A stretch of 11,844 nucleotides of DNA. It comes from Caulobacter sp. B11 (GTDB taxonomy: Bacteria > Pseudomonadota > Alphaproteobacteria > Caulobacterales > Caulobacteraceae). The notes under the pieces are model-generated. The model was not told where the DNA came from. It made no database searches and saw nothing but the letters and a program-made list of their open reading frames with translations. The stretch spans positions 1-11,844 of the forward strand of contig NZ_PEGG01000092.1 of the NCBI RefSeq assembly GCF_002737765.1. The letters are read 5' to 3'. Every line of letters starts with the position of its first letter. Position 1 is the first letter of the stretch. Shown piece by piece: positions 1-7,700 of this stretch. The translations under genes and the position numbers were made by a program.

Positions 1-702
1 GGTGGCGATCACCACCAATGGCTGGAATCTCAAACGCAACATTCACGCCTGGCGCGGCGCCGGCCTGACCAATCTCAATGTCAGCATCGACGCCCTGGAT
101 CCGGCCGCCTTCCACCGCATTACCGGCCACGACCAGCTCGGAGAGATCATCGCCGGCCTCGACCTTGCCTGGCGCTGGACGTCCCGGGTGAAGGTAAATG
201 CCGTCCTACTGCGCGATACGGTCGAGACCGGCTTCGACGCCTTCGCCGACTTTGTCCGTGACCGCCGATCTCGTTTCGCTTCATCGAGCTGATGAGGACC
301 GGCGACAACACCGCCTATTTCGACGATCAGCACGTCTCCGGCGTTGACCTGCAAGGGCTGGTTGGCGGTCAGGGGCTTGGTCGCCCATTGCCAAGGCCTC
401 CGATGATGGCCCCGCGACCGACTTACGCTCATCCCGACTATCGGGGCAGAATCGGTTTGATAGCGCCTTACGCGCCAGGGTTCTGCGATAGCTGCAACCG
501 CCTGCGCGTCACCGCTAAGGGCGCGCTGCGCCTGTGTTTGTTCGGCGAGTTGGGGGTCAATCTGCGCGATCTTCTGACGCCCGATCAGGACGAGGCGCTA
601 CGGGCCCGTATCGAGGCGGCCCTGATCGGCAAGCCATCGGGCCACCGGTTGCACGAAAGCAATAGCGGCGACACCCGCCAGCTGGCCCAGTTTGGCGGCT
701 GA
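1..702 (+). pseudogene. moaA: GTP 3',8-cyclase MoaA, 3' part, frameshifted as written
   Basis: MoaA is the radical-SAM enzyme that, with MoaC, converts GTP to cyclic pyranopterin monophosphate, the first step of molybdenum cofactor synthesis needed by NarG. The 5' end, with the N-terminal CxxxCxxC cluster, lies outside the window. Visible are the ITTNGW segment at the start, FRFIELMRTGDN (274-309), the C-terminal cluster CDSCNRLRV with its third Cys 13 residues after the second (C-x2-C-x13-C, about 484-537), and the terminal GG before TGA at 700-702. The frame is broken: one base is missing in the C-run near 265, one near 376-377, and one extra T lies at 423-424. A further -1 near 172 and -2 near 186 would restore the expected spacing before VKVN. 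Each flank matches the E. coli-type family well, so sequencing error or very recent decay is likely. It is the nar-linked type of moaA known from Pseudomonas nar clusters. Confidence 0.9.
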
Positions 703-714
703 GGGCAAGGACAA

Positions 715-792
715 GCCAAAGCGCCAAAGCGCCAAAGCGCCAAAGCGCCAAAGCGCCAAAGCGCCAAAGCGCCAAAGCGCCAAAGCGCCAAA
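715..792. repeat. 8-bp tandem repeat, nine perfect copies of GCGCCAAA plus a partial one
   Basis: Nine identical copies of GCGCCAAA run head to tail from 721 to 792. A partial copy (GCCAAA, 715-720) precedes them, and GGCAAT ends the array. It lies in the gap between the convergent 3' ends of moaA and the regulator gene. Since 8 is not a multiple of 3, all three minus-strand frames stay open through it and give spurious FGALALWR-type repeats. Each unit contains the self-complementary GCGC. The perfect identity suggests recent slippage expansion, so copy number may differ between strains. No coding role is seen. Confidence 0.95.
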
Positions 793-859
793 GGCAATCG
801 GTTATCGTGATGCTGAGCAAGTGAGAAGGATCAGAACGAAATAGTCTGTTCGCTCTTGC

Positions 860-873
860 CCCCCTTTCGGGGG
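860..873. terminator. Short GC hairpin with GAAA loop, possible terminator of the regulator gene
   Basis: Five C residues (860-864) can pair with five G residues (869-873) around a four-base loop. Read on the minus strand the loop is the stable tetraloop GAAA. It sits 6-20 nt past the stop codon of the minus-strand regulator gene, where a terminator is expected. There is no T-run after it on either strand, so it is not a textbook intrinsic terminator. It could instead be an mRNA-end stabilising hairpin or act with Rho. Confidence 0.4.
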
Positions 874-879
874 ATGAGT

Positions 880-1647
880 CTATGAGGGCGAGCGGGTCTG
901 CGCCGTTGGCCAGCGCTCACGTTGGGCCTTGCCGATCGGCGCAGTGGTCGGGAGAGTATGGTTGTCGATCAATGGATCTGGTTTGGCCAGGCGCTCCAGA
1001 ACGGCCGGGCGAGCTATCGTCACCTGTGGGCCGTTGATGACCACGCCATAGTCGGCAATGGCGGCAAAGGCTCGCGAAAGGTTCTCCGGGGTCATGCCGA
1101 GCACGGAGGCCAACAAGCGCTTTTCGTGCGGCAGGGTAAAGGTCTCGCCACCGCCCTGGCGAACCTTCTGCGTGATTAGGTAATTGGCCAGACGCTCAAG
1201 GCCGCCGCGCAGCTTCTGATTCTTGATGGCTCGCACGAGGCCTCGATAACAGCCCGAAAGTTCCTGCGCGACGGCGCAGGCCAGCGCGGTGTCTTCCTTC
1301 ATCGCGCGGCGCAGGGCCTCGCCCGACAGCATCAGGATGTCAGACCGCTCGATGGTCTGCGCGCTCATCAAGGCGTCAGCCTCAAGCACAACGGCGGCCA
1401 GGATGAAGGTCGAGACCGGCCGCAGCACTGCCAGGGTGGTTTCCTTGTCGTTCCAGGTCGCGCCGAGCTCAACGCCGCCGTCCAGCAGGACATAGAGGAA
1501 GTCGACCGCATCACCCTCGGTGAGGAGGGTCGTTCCCGCAGGGAATTTCTGCAGGAAGGCGCCGCTGGTTACGGTCTTGAACAGCTCGTCCGACATGACG
1601 CTGAACAAGGGCAGGCTTCTGACGCGGTCGAGATCGGCGCTTCTCAT
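880..1647 (-). CDS. Crp/Fnr-family transcriptional regulator (NarR/Dnr-like)
   Basis: This is a 255-residue cytoplasmic DNA-binding regulator. Residues about 10-120 form a cyclic-nucleotide-binding-type sensor barrel (FPAGTTLLTEGDAVDFLYVL), followed by a dimerisation helix. A winged helix-turn-helix spans about 172-212, with recognition helix TPENLSRAF. The E188/S191/R192 pattern is the E-x2-SR set that FNR uses to read TTGAT half-sites. The only cysteines are C124 and C133, so the N-terminal 4Fe-4S cluster of true FNR is absent; this is typical of Dnr, NnrR and NarR proteins, which respond to NO or nitrate/nitrite. The start was set at the second of two adjacent ATGs (1647; the other is 1650) because GAGGG lies just upstream on the minus strand. 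An in-frame TTG at 1698 lacks such a site. The gene is divergent from narK1 and shares its FNR-box region, which by analogy with Paracoccus NarR suggests it activates the nar operon. About 35 residues beyond the usual C-terminus are unexplained. Confidence 0.85.
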   Translation of the reverse strand: MRSADLDRVRSLPLFSVMSDELFKTVTSGAFLQKFPAGTTLLTEGDAVDFLYVLLDGGVELGATWNDKETTLAVLRPVSTFILAAVVLEADALMSAQTIERSDILMLSGEALRRAMKEDTALACAVAQELSGCYRGLVRAIKNQKLRGGLERLANYLITQKVRQGGGETFTLPHEKRLLASVLGMTPENLSRAFAAIADYGVVINGPQVTIARPAVLERLAKPDPLIDNHTLPTTAPIGKAQRERWPTAQTRSPS

Positions 1648-1684
1648 CATACCCTCATAGTGCCGCAGGATCAGCCAAGCAGCC

Positions 1685-1698
1685 TTGAGACAGATCAA
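1685..1698. promoter_or_regulatory. Imperfect FNR-type box near the regulator start
   Basis: The sequence TTGAG-ACAG-ATCAA differs from the FNR palindrome TTGAT-N4-ATCAA at one position. It lies about 35 nt upstream of the chosen ATG of the minus-strand regulator. Its centre (1691.5) is 35 bp from the centre of the perfect box at 1720-1733. That would put it over the -10/start-site zone of a promoter driven by that box, which would suit negative autoregulation. Binding is inferred from sequence only. Confidence 0.5.
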
Positions 1699-1719
1699 GC
1701 CAATGAGATAGCTTGTTGA

Positions 1720-1733
1720 TTGATGTTTATCAA
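1720..1733. promoter_or_regulatory. Perfect FNR-type box, regulator-proximal
   Basis: TTGAT-GTTT-ATCAA is an exact match to the FNR/Dnr/NarR consensus palindrome. It is 73 nt upstream of the regulator ATG on the minus strand. If it acts in the usual position near -41.5, transcription of the regulator would start near 1685, but the -10 there is poor. It could equally be an upstream element for the narK1 side. Confidence 0.8.
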
Positions 1734-1763
1734 GAGGCCAATTGTCGCGCTATAAAGCCCGTA

Positions 1764-1771
1764 TTGATCAA
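1764..1771. promoter_or_regulatory. Fused FNR half-sites TTGATCAA
   Basis: The palindrome TTGATCAA joins the two half-sites TTGAT and ATCAA with no 4-bp spacer, roughly midway between the two perfect boxes. It is flanked by A/T-rich hexamers that resemble -10 elements on both strands (TATAAG at 1773-1778 plus, TTATAT in reverse). A dimer would not fit the shortened spacing, so it may be a degenerate site, a single half-site or chance. Confidence 0.25.
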
Positions 1772-1833
1772 ATATAAGCTCCACCAAATAGCACCCAAAG
1801 ACTTGTATGTGATCGATGGTTATTTAGCATTGC

Positions 1834-1847
1834 TTGATCCTTATCAA
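1834..1847. promoter_or_regulatory. Perfect FNR-type box driving narK1K2GHJI
   Basis: TTGAT-CCTT-ATCAA is an exact FNR-type palindrome, centred at 1840.5 and 71 nt before the narK1 ATG. A class II arrangement (centre about 41.5 bp before the start site) would place transcription initiation near 1882-1884. A plausible weak -10 lies just upstream at 1872-1877. This is the expected oxygen/NO-responsive switch of the operon. Confidence 0.85.
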
Positions 1848-1871
1848 AGGCTCCGAGGCCACACCCCGCAA

Positions 1872-1877
1872 TAGATT
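1872..1877 (+). promoter_or_regulatory. Candidate -10 element of the nar operon promoter
   Basis: TAGATT matches the -10 consensus at four of six positions. It begins 31.5 bp after the centre of the upstream FNR box, within about 2 bp of the spacing of class II FNR promoters. It would give a leader of about 35 nt before the narK1 ATG at 1918. No good -35 is present, as expected for an activator-dependent promoter. Confidence 0.4.
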
Positions 1878-1917
1878 GCGCGCGGCAGACGATACCATGC
1901 GCAGGCGGGGGACAGAC

Positions 1918-3276
1918 ATGCAGACGGCGACGCCATCGCAACCGGGGGCCGGATCGGCTCTGACGATGAGCACCATCGCGTTCACCGCGTGTTTCGCGGT
2001 TTGGACGGTGTTCTCGATCATCGGCGTCAAGATCAAGCAGGACCTGGGGCTTAGCGAAGCGCAGTTTGGCCTGCTGGTCGGCACCCCGATCCTGACCGGA
2101 TCGCTGGTCCGGGTCTTCCTGGGCGTCTGGACCGAGCAATATGGCGGCCGCCTGGTCAATCTGCTGGTCATGCTGTCAGCGGCGGCGGCGACCTTCCTGC
2201 TGTCCTACGCCCAGACCTATCCGCAATTCCTGCTGGCGGCTCTGGGGGTCGGCCTGGCCGGCGGCTCGTTCGCGGTCGGCGTGGCCTATGTCTCCAAGTT
2301 CTTCCCCAAGGAGCGCCAGGGCGCGGCGCTGGGCATATTCGGGGCGGGCAATGTCGGCGCCGCCGTCACCAAGTTCGCCGCCCCCTTCGTAATGCTGGCC
2401 CTGGGCTGGCAGAGCGTGGCCCAGATCTGGGCCGGGGTTCTGGCGCTGCTGGCGGTAGCCTTCTTCCTGACCACCAAGGACGAGCCCGATCTGCTGACCC
2501 GTCGCCGCACGGGCGTCAAACCCCAGGCCACCGCCGCCCAACTGGCTCCGCTGCGCAAGCTGCAGGTCTGGCGCTTTGCCCTCTACTACTTCTTCGTGTT
2601 CGGCGGCTTCGTGGCCCTGGCGCTGTGGCTGCCGCACTATCTGGTCGCGGTCTATCACCTCGACATCGTCGCCGCCGGCATGCTGGCGGCCGCCTATTCC
2701 ATTCCGGGCTCGCTGTTTCGCGTCTTTGGCGGCTGGCTGGCGGACAAGATCGGCGCTCGCAAAGTCATGTATCTGACCTTCGGGATCAGCGTTATTTGCG
2801 CCTTCCTGCTGTCCTATCCCGCCACCAGCTACGTGGTTGACGGGGTGCGTGGGCCGATCGCCTTCCGCCTGGCCACGGGCCTTGTCCCATTCGTGATCCT
2901 GCTGTTCGCCCTAGGCTTCGCCATGAGCCTGGGCAAGGCGGCCGTCTACAAGCACATCCCGGTCTACTACCCCGATCACGTCGGCTCGGTCGGCGGTCTG
3001 GTCGGCATGGTCGGCGGCCTGGGTGGCTTCATCATGCCGATCGCCTTCGGGGCCCTCAATGACCTCACCGGCGTCTGGACCAGTTGCTTCATGCTGCTGT
3101 TCGTCCTGGTCGCCGGGGCCCTAACCTGGATGCATCTGGCCATCGGCCGGATGGAGCGCGCCAACGCGCCGCAGCTGGCCAACCTGCCGGAGCTTCCGGA
3201 AATGGCCGGCATGTCCAAAACCGTCTCCTTCGCCGCACCCGCCGGGCGCGTCGCCAACCCTCCCGCTCACTCGTGA
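1918..3276 (+). CDS. narK1: Nitrate transporter NarK1 (MFS, nitrate/proton symporter type)
   Basis: This 452-residue, 12-helix inner-membrane carrier of the nitrate/nitrite porter family probably brings nitrate in with protons to start respiration. The nitrate signature helices are seen as GIFGAGNVGAAVTKFAAP (residues 139-156) and, near the end, GGLVGMVGGLGGFIMPIAFG. The two substrate-binding arginines of the family are R65 (GSLVRVFLG) and R268 (SLFRVFGGW). The compact cytoplasmic loop and short N-terminus place it with type I NarK rather than the E. coli NarK type. The start at 1918 has GGGGGA seven bases upstream; an in-frame ATG at 1897 (adding MRRRGTD) lacks a ribosome site. It is the first gene of the operon, downstream of the FNR box, and 14 nt precede narK2. 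In Paracoccus the two NarK modules are fused; here they are separate. Confidence 0.92.
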   Translation: MQTATPSQPGAGSALTMSTIAFTACFAVWTVFSIIGVKIKQDLGLSEAQFGLLVGTPILTGSLVRVFLGVWTEQYGGRLVNLLVMLSAAAATFLLSYAQTYPQFLLAALGVGLAGGSFAVGVAYVSKFFPKERQGAALGIFGAGNVGAAVTKFAAPFVMLALGWQSVAQIWAGVLALLAVAFFLTTKDEPDLLTRRRTGVKPQATAAQLAPLRKLQVWRFALYYFFVFGGFVALALWLPHYLVAVYHLDIVAAGMLAAAYSIPGSLFRVFGGWLADKIGARKVMYLTFGISVICAFLLSYPATSYVVDGVRGPIAFRLATGLVPFVILLFALGFAMSLGKAAVYKHIPVYYPDHVGSVGGLVGMVGGLGGFIMPIAFGALNDLTGVWTSCFMLLFVLVAGALTWMHLAIGRMERANAPQLANLPELPEMAGMSKTVSFAAPAGRVANPPAHS

Positions 3277-3290
3277 GTAAGGCGCAATCC

Positions 3291-4706
3291 ATGTCGACTT
3301 CCAAACCTAGCCCGGTGATTACCGACTGGCGTCCCGAGGACGCAGACTTCTGGCGCGAGAGCGGCAAACGGGTCGCCACCCGCAACCTGTGGATCTCGGT
3401 GCCCAACCTGCTGCTGGCCTTCTCGGTGTGGATGGTCTGGTCGATGGTCATCGCCAAGCTCAAGCTGGTGGGCTTCAAGTTCACCACCGAGCAGCTCTTC
3501 TGGCTGGCCGCCCTGCCTGCCCTGTCGGGCGCAACCTTGCGGGTATTCTACAGCTTCATGGTGCCGATCTTTGGCGGTCGGCGCTGGACGGCTCTGGCCA
3601 CCCTGTCGTTGCTGATCCCGGCCATCGGCATCGGCATCGTGGTGCAGCATCCGGAGACCCCCTACAGCGTCTTCGTCCTCCTGGCCCTGGCCTGCGGCCT
3701 TGGGGGCGGCAATTTCGCCTCCTCGATGGCCAATATCTCGTTCTTCTTCCCCAAGAGCGAAAAGGGCGCGGCTCTGGGCCTTAACGCCGGCTTCGGCAAT
3801 CTGGGCGTCAGCGTCATGCAGTTCCTGGTGCCGGTGGTGATCGGACTGGCCCTGTTCGGCCCGCTGGTCGGCGCGCCCCAGACCATCGTCGAGCATGGCG
3901 TGGCCAAACAGATCTGGCTCCAGAACGCCGCCTATGTCTGGGTTCCGTTCATCCTCGCCGCCGCCGTGGCGGCCTGGTTTGGGATGAACGACCTTGCATC
4001 GGCCAAGGCCTCCTTCTCGGCCCAGGCCGTGATCTTCACCCGCAAGCACAACTGGATCATGTGCTGGCTCTATCTGGGCACCTTCGGCTCGTTCCTCGGC
4101 TTCTCGGCCGCCTTCCCCCTGCTGACCAAGACCCTTTTCCCCGACATTAATGTCCTGCAGCTGGCCTTCCTGGGCCCCCTGATCGGCGCGGCCTCGCGCG
4201 CCCTGACCGGCGGGATCTCCGACCGCTTCGGCGGCGAGCGCGTCACCCACTGGGCCTTCCTGGCCCTGGCCGTTGGCGTGCTGGGCGTGCTGGCCGGGGT
4301 CGGGGCCTACGGCGCGGCGCCCTCCTTCCCGATCTTCTTCGCCAGCTTCCTGTGGCTGTTCTTCTGGACCGGCGTCGGCAACGCCTCGACCTTCCAGATG
4401 ATCCCGGCCATCGTGCGCGCCGACATGCCCCGGCTGATGCCCCAGGCGCCCATGGAGGCCCGGCAGCGGGCCGCTGAAATGGAGTCGGCGGCGATTGTTG
4501 GCTTCACGTCGGCCATCGGCGCCTTCGGCGGCTTCTTCATCCCCAAGGCCTTTGGCGACTCTCTGAAGGCCAGCGGCGACCCGCAGTTCGCCCTCTATCT
4601 GTTCCTCGGCTTCTACATCAGCTGCGTAGTCGTCAATTGGGCCTTCTACGGCCGCAAGGCCTCGATGCTGCACACGCCCGCCCTCATCAAGGTTACCCCC
4701 CAATGA
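3291..4706 (+). CDS. narK2: Nitrate/nitrite transporter NarK2 (MFS, antiporter type)
   Basis: This 471-residue inner-membrane porter is close to E. coli NarK, which exchanges cytoplasmic nitrite for external nitrate. The N-terminal DWRPEDADFW segment before the first helix is typical of this subtype. Substrate arginines are R84 (ATLRVFYSFM) and R303 (AASRALTGG), and Y261 matches the binding-site tyrosine of E. coli NarK. Nitrate signatures are GFGNLGVSVMQFLVP (about 167-181) and GFTSAIGAFGGFFIPKAFG near the C-terminus. TAAGG lies eight bases before the ATG. The stop overlaps the narG start in ATGA, indicating translational coupling. The frame stays open far upstream, but that part only shadows narK1. 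Paired with NarK1, it would supply nitrate and remove toxic nitrite during anaerobic growth. Confidence 0.93.
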   Translation: MSTSKPSPVITDWRPEDADFWRESGKRVATRNLWISVPNLLLAFSVWMVWSMVIAKLKLVGFKFTTEQLFWLAALPALSGATLRVFYSFMVPIFGGRRWTALATLSLLIPAIGIGIVVQHPETPYSVFVLLALACGLGGGNFASSMANISFFFPKSEKGAALGLNAGFGNLGVSVMQFLVPVVIGLALFGPLVGAPQTIVEHGVAKQIWLQNAAYVWVPFILAAAVAAWFGMNDLASAKASFSAQAVIFTRKHNWIMCWLYLGTFGSFLGFSAAFPLLTKTLFPDINVLQLAFLGPLIGAASRALTGGISDRFGGERVTHWAFLALAVGVLGVLAGVGAYGAAPSFPIFFASFLWLFFWTGVGNASTFQMIPAIVRADMPRLMPQAPMEARQRAAEMESAAIVGFTSAIGAFGGFFIPKAFGDSLKASGDPQFALYLFLGFYISCVVVNWAFYGRKASMLHTPALIKVTPQ

Positions 4707-7700
4707 GCCACACCCTGGATCGTCTGGCGTTCTTCACGCGCAAGACCGAAACCTTCTCCGCTGGCCACGGCGTCATGAATGATGACGACCGCACCTGGGA
4801 GCAGGCCTACCGAAACCGCTGGCAACACGACAAGGTCGTGCGCTCCACCCACGGGGTGAACTGCACCGGCTCCTGCTCGTGGAAGATCTATGTCAAGGGC
4901 GGCATCGTCACCTGGGAAACCCAGCAGACGGACTATCCGCGCACTCGGCCGGAACTACCAAACCACGAGCCGCGCGGCTGCGCCCGCGGCGCCAGCTACA
5001 GCTGGTACCTCTATTCGGCCAACCGGGTGAAATACCCGCTCATCCGCTCGCGCCTGCTGAAGCTGTGGCGGGCGGCGCGGGTTACCCGCAGCCCGGTGGC
5101 CGCCTGGGCCTCGATCCAGAACGACCCGGCCCAGCGCGCCGACTATGTGACGCGGCGCGGCGGCGGCGGCTTTGTCCGCGCCACCTGGGACGAGGTCACC
5201 GAGATCATCGCCGCCGCCAATGCCCACACCATCAAGGCCCACGGCCCCGACCGGGTGTTCGGCTTCTCGCCGATCCCGGCCATGTCGATGGTCTCCTATG
5301 CAGCCGGAGCCCGCTATCTGCAGCTGATCGGCGGGGTCTGCGGCTCGTTCTACGACTGGTATTGCGACCTGCCGCCGGCCTCGCCCCAGACCTGGGGTGA
5401 ACAGACCGATGTCGCCGAAAGCGCCGACTGGTTCAATTCCAGCTTCATGATCCTGTGGGGCTCCAACGTCCCACAGACCCGCACGCCCGACGCCCACTTC
5501 TACACCGAGGCGCGCTATCGCGGCGCCAAGTCGGTGGTGATCTGCCCCGACTATTCGGAAGCCTCCAAGTTCTCTGACCTGTGGCTGGCGGTGAAGCAGG
5601 GCACCGACGCGGCCCTGGGCATGGCCTTTGGCCACGTGATCCTCAAGGAGTTCCACGTCGACCGCCAGGTCCCCTATTTCCGTGACTATCTGCGTAAATA
5701 TTCCGACCTGCCGATGCTGGTGCGCCTGGTTCCGCAGGACGGCGCCTATGTGCCCGAGCGGCTGCTGCGCGCGGCCGAGTTCGACCAGGCCCTGGGCGAG
5801 ACCAACAACCCCGACTGGAAGACCGTCGCGCTGGACGACACCACTGGCCAGGTGGTGGTCCCCAACGGCTCGATCGGCTTCCGCTGGGGCGAGGACGGCA
5901 AGTGGAACCTGGAGGAAAAGGACGGCGGCGGTCGCGAGACCACCCTGCGTCTGGGCCTCAAGGGCGTGCAGGACGACATCGTCGGCGTGCGCTTCCCCTA
6001 TTTCGGCGGCGCGGCCACCAACGGCTTCGCCATGACCGACCACCCCGATGTCCTGGTGCGCAACGTGCCGGTCAAGCGGATGATGCTGCCCGAGGGCGAG
6101 ACCCTGGTGGCCTGCGTCTACGACCTGTTCCTGGCCAATTATGGCGTCGACCAGGGTTTTGGCGGCGACCACATGCCGGCCGACTATGACGACGTCCAGC
6201 CCTATTCGCCGGCCTGGGCCGAAGCCATCACCTCGGTGCCGCGCGACCAGATCCTGGCCGTGGCACGCGGCTTTGCCGGCAACGCCGAGAAGACCGACGG
6301 CAAGTCGATGATCATCATCGGCGCGGCGATGAACCACTGGTACCACATGGACATGAACTACCGCGCCGCCATCAACATGCTGGTGATGTGCGGTTGCGTC
6401 GGTCAGTCCGGCGGCGGCTGGTCGCACTATGTCGGCCAGGAAAAGCTGCGCCCGCAGACCGGCTGGGCGCCGCTGGCCTTCGCCACCGATTGGGCCAAGC
6501 CGCCCCGTCAGCAGAACTCCACCTCGTTCTTCTACGCCCACAGCGACCAGTGGCGCTACGAGACCGTGGCCATGGACGAGATCCTCTCTCCCACCGCGCC
6601 GGACGGCGTGTGGAACGGCTCGATGATCGACTTCAACGCCAAGGCCGAGCGCATGGGCTGGTTGCCCTCGGCCCCGGCCCTGAAGACCAATCCGCTGGAG
6701 GTGGCCAAGGCCGCCGCCGCCAAGGGTCAGGACGCCAAGGCCTATACGCTCGACCAGCTCAAGAGCGGCGACCTGCAGATGTCGTGCATGGATCCAGACG
6801 ATCCGGCCAACTGGCCGCGCAACATGTTCGTCTGGCGCTCCAACCTACTCGGATCCTCGGGCAAGGGTCACGAATACTTCCTCAAGCACCTGCTGGGCGC
6901 CTCGCACGGGGTTCAGGGCAAGGACTTGGGCGAGACCGGCGGGGTCAAGCCCACCGAGGTCGCTTGGCATGACCAGGCGCCGGAAGGAAAGCTCGACCTC
7001 CTGGTCACGCTGGACTTCCGGATGTCGACCACCGGCGGTCTATTCCGACATCGTCCTGCCCACGGCCACTTGGTACGAAAAGAACGATCTCAACACCTCC
7101 GACATGCACCCGTTCATCCACCCGCTAAGCGCGGCCGTGGACCCTGGCTGGGAGTCCAAGTCGGACTGGGAGATCTTCAAGGCCATCGCCAAGACCTTCT
7201 CCCGGGTTGCCCCCGAGGTGCTGGCGTCGAGCAGGACGTGGTCCTCACCCCTATCCAGCACACAGCGCCGCCGAATTGGCCCAACCGTTCGACGTTCGCG
7301 ACTGGTCCAAGGGCGAGTGCGAGGCGATCCCCGGCAAGACCATGCCGCAGATCACCATCGTCGAGCGACTATCCCAACACCTACAAACGCTTCACCGCGC
7401 TTGGTCCGCTGCTGGCCAAGAGCGGCAACGGCGGCAAGGGCATCGGCTGGAAGACCGACCATGAGGTCGATCTGCTCAAGGCCTTGAACGGCGAGGTGCT
7501 CGAGGCAGGCCAGACCCAGGGCCTGGCGCGCATCGAGACCGATATCGACGCCTGCGAGACCATCCTGATGCTGGCCCCGGAGACCAACGGCGAGGTGGCG
7601 GTCAAGGCCTGGGAGGCGCTTGAGAAGCAGACCGGCCGCGATCACGTCCACCTGGCCATGCCCAAGGAAGACGAAAAGATCCGCTTCCGCGACCTGCTGG

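Noticed and set aside
715..792. CRISPR-like array, or an E2F-type TTTGGCGC site cluster
   Set aside because: There are no spacers and the unit is only 8 bp, so it is not CRISPR. TTTGGCGC resembles a eukaryotic E2F site only by chance in a bacterial genome.
557..820. Minus-strand frames through the 8-bp repeat encoding FGALALWR repeats
   Set aside because: All three frames are open simply because the 8-bp unit lacks stop codons; there is no start context and they run into moaA antisense.
1834..1917. TTG start for narK1 at 1834
   Set aside because: The TTG is part of the FNR box itself and would precede the likely transcription start; ATG at 1918 has a ribosome site.
3084..3290. Upstream extension of the narK2 frame suggesting a NarK1-NarK2 fusion
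   Set aside because: It is out of frame with narK1, lies inside narK1 coding sequence, and narK2 has a good start at 3291 matching the family N-terminus.
3267..4703. Long open frame on the minus strand opposite narK2 (478 codons)
   Set aside because: Opposite-strand shadow of a GC-rich gene: low-complexity Gly/Glu/Ala/Gln composition, no recognisable motif, and full overlap with clearly conserved narK2.
4955..6541. Long open frame on the minus strand opposite narG (528 codons)
   Set aside because: Gly/Ala/Val/His-rich shadow with no family features; narG is unmistakable on the plus strand.
6969..7487. Separate small genes within the 3' part of narG
   Set aside because: The overlapping frames are consecutive pieces of one NarG protein split by indels, not independent genes.
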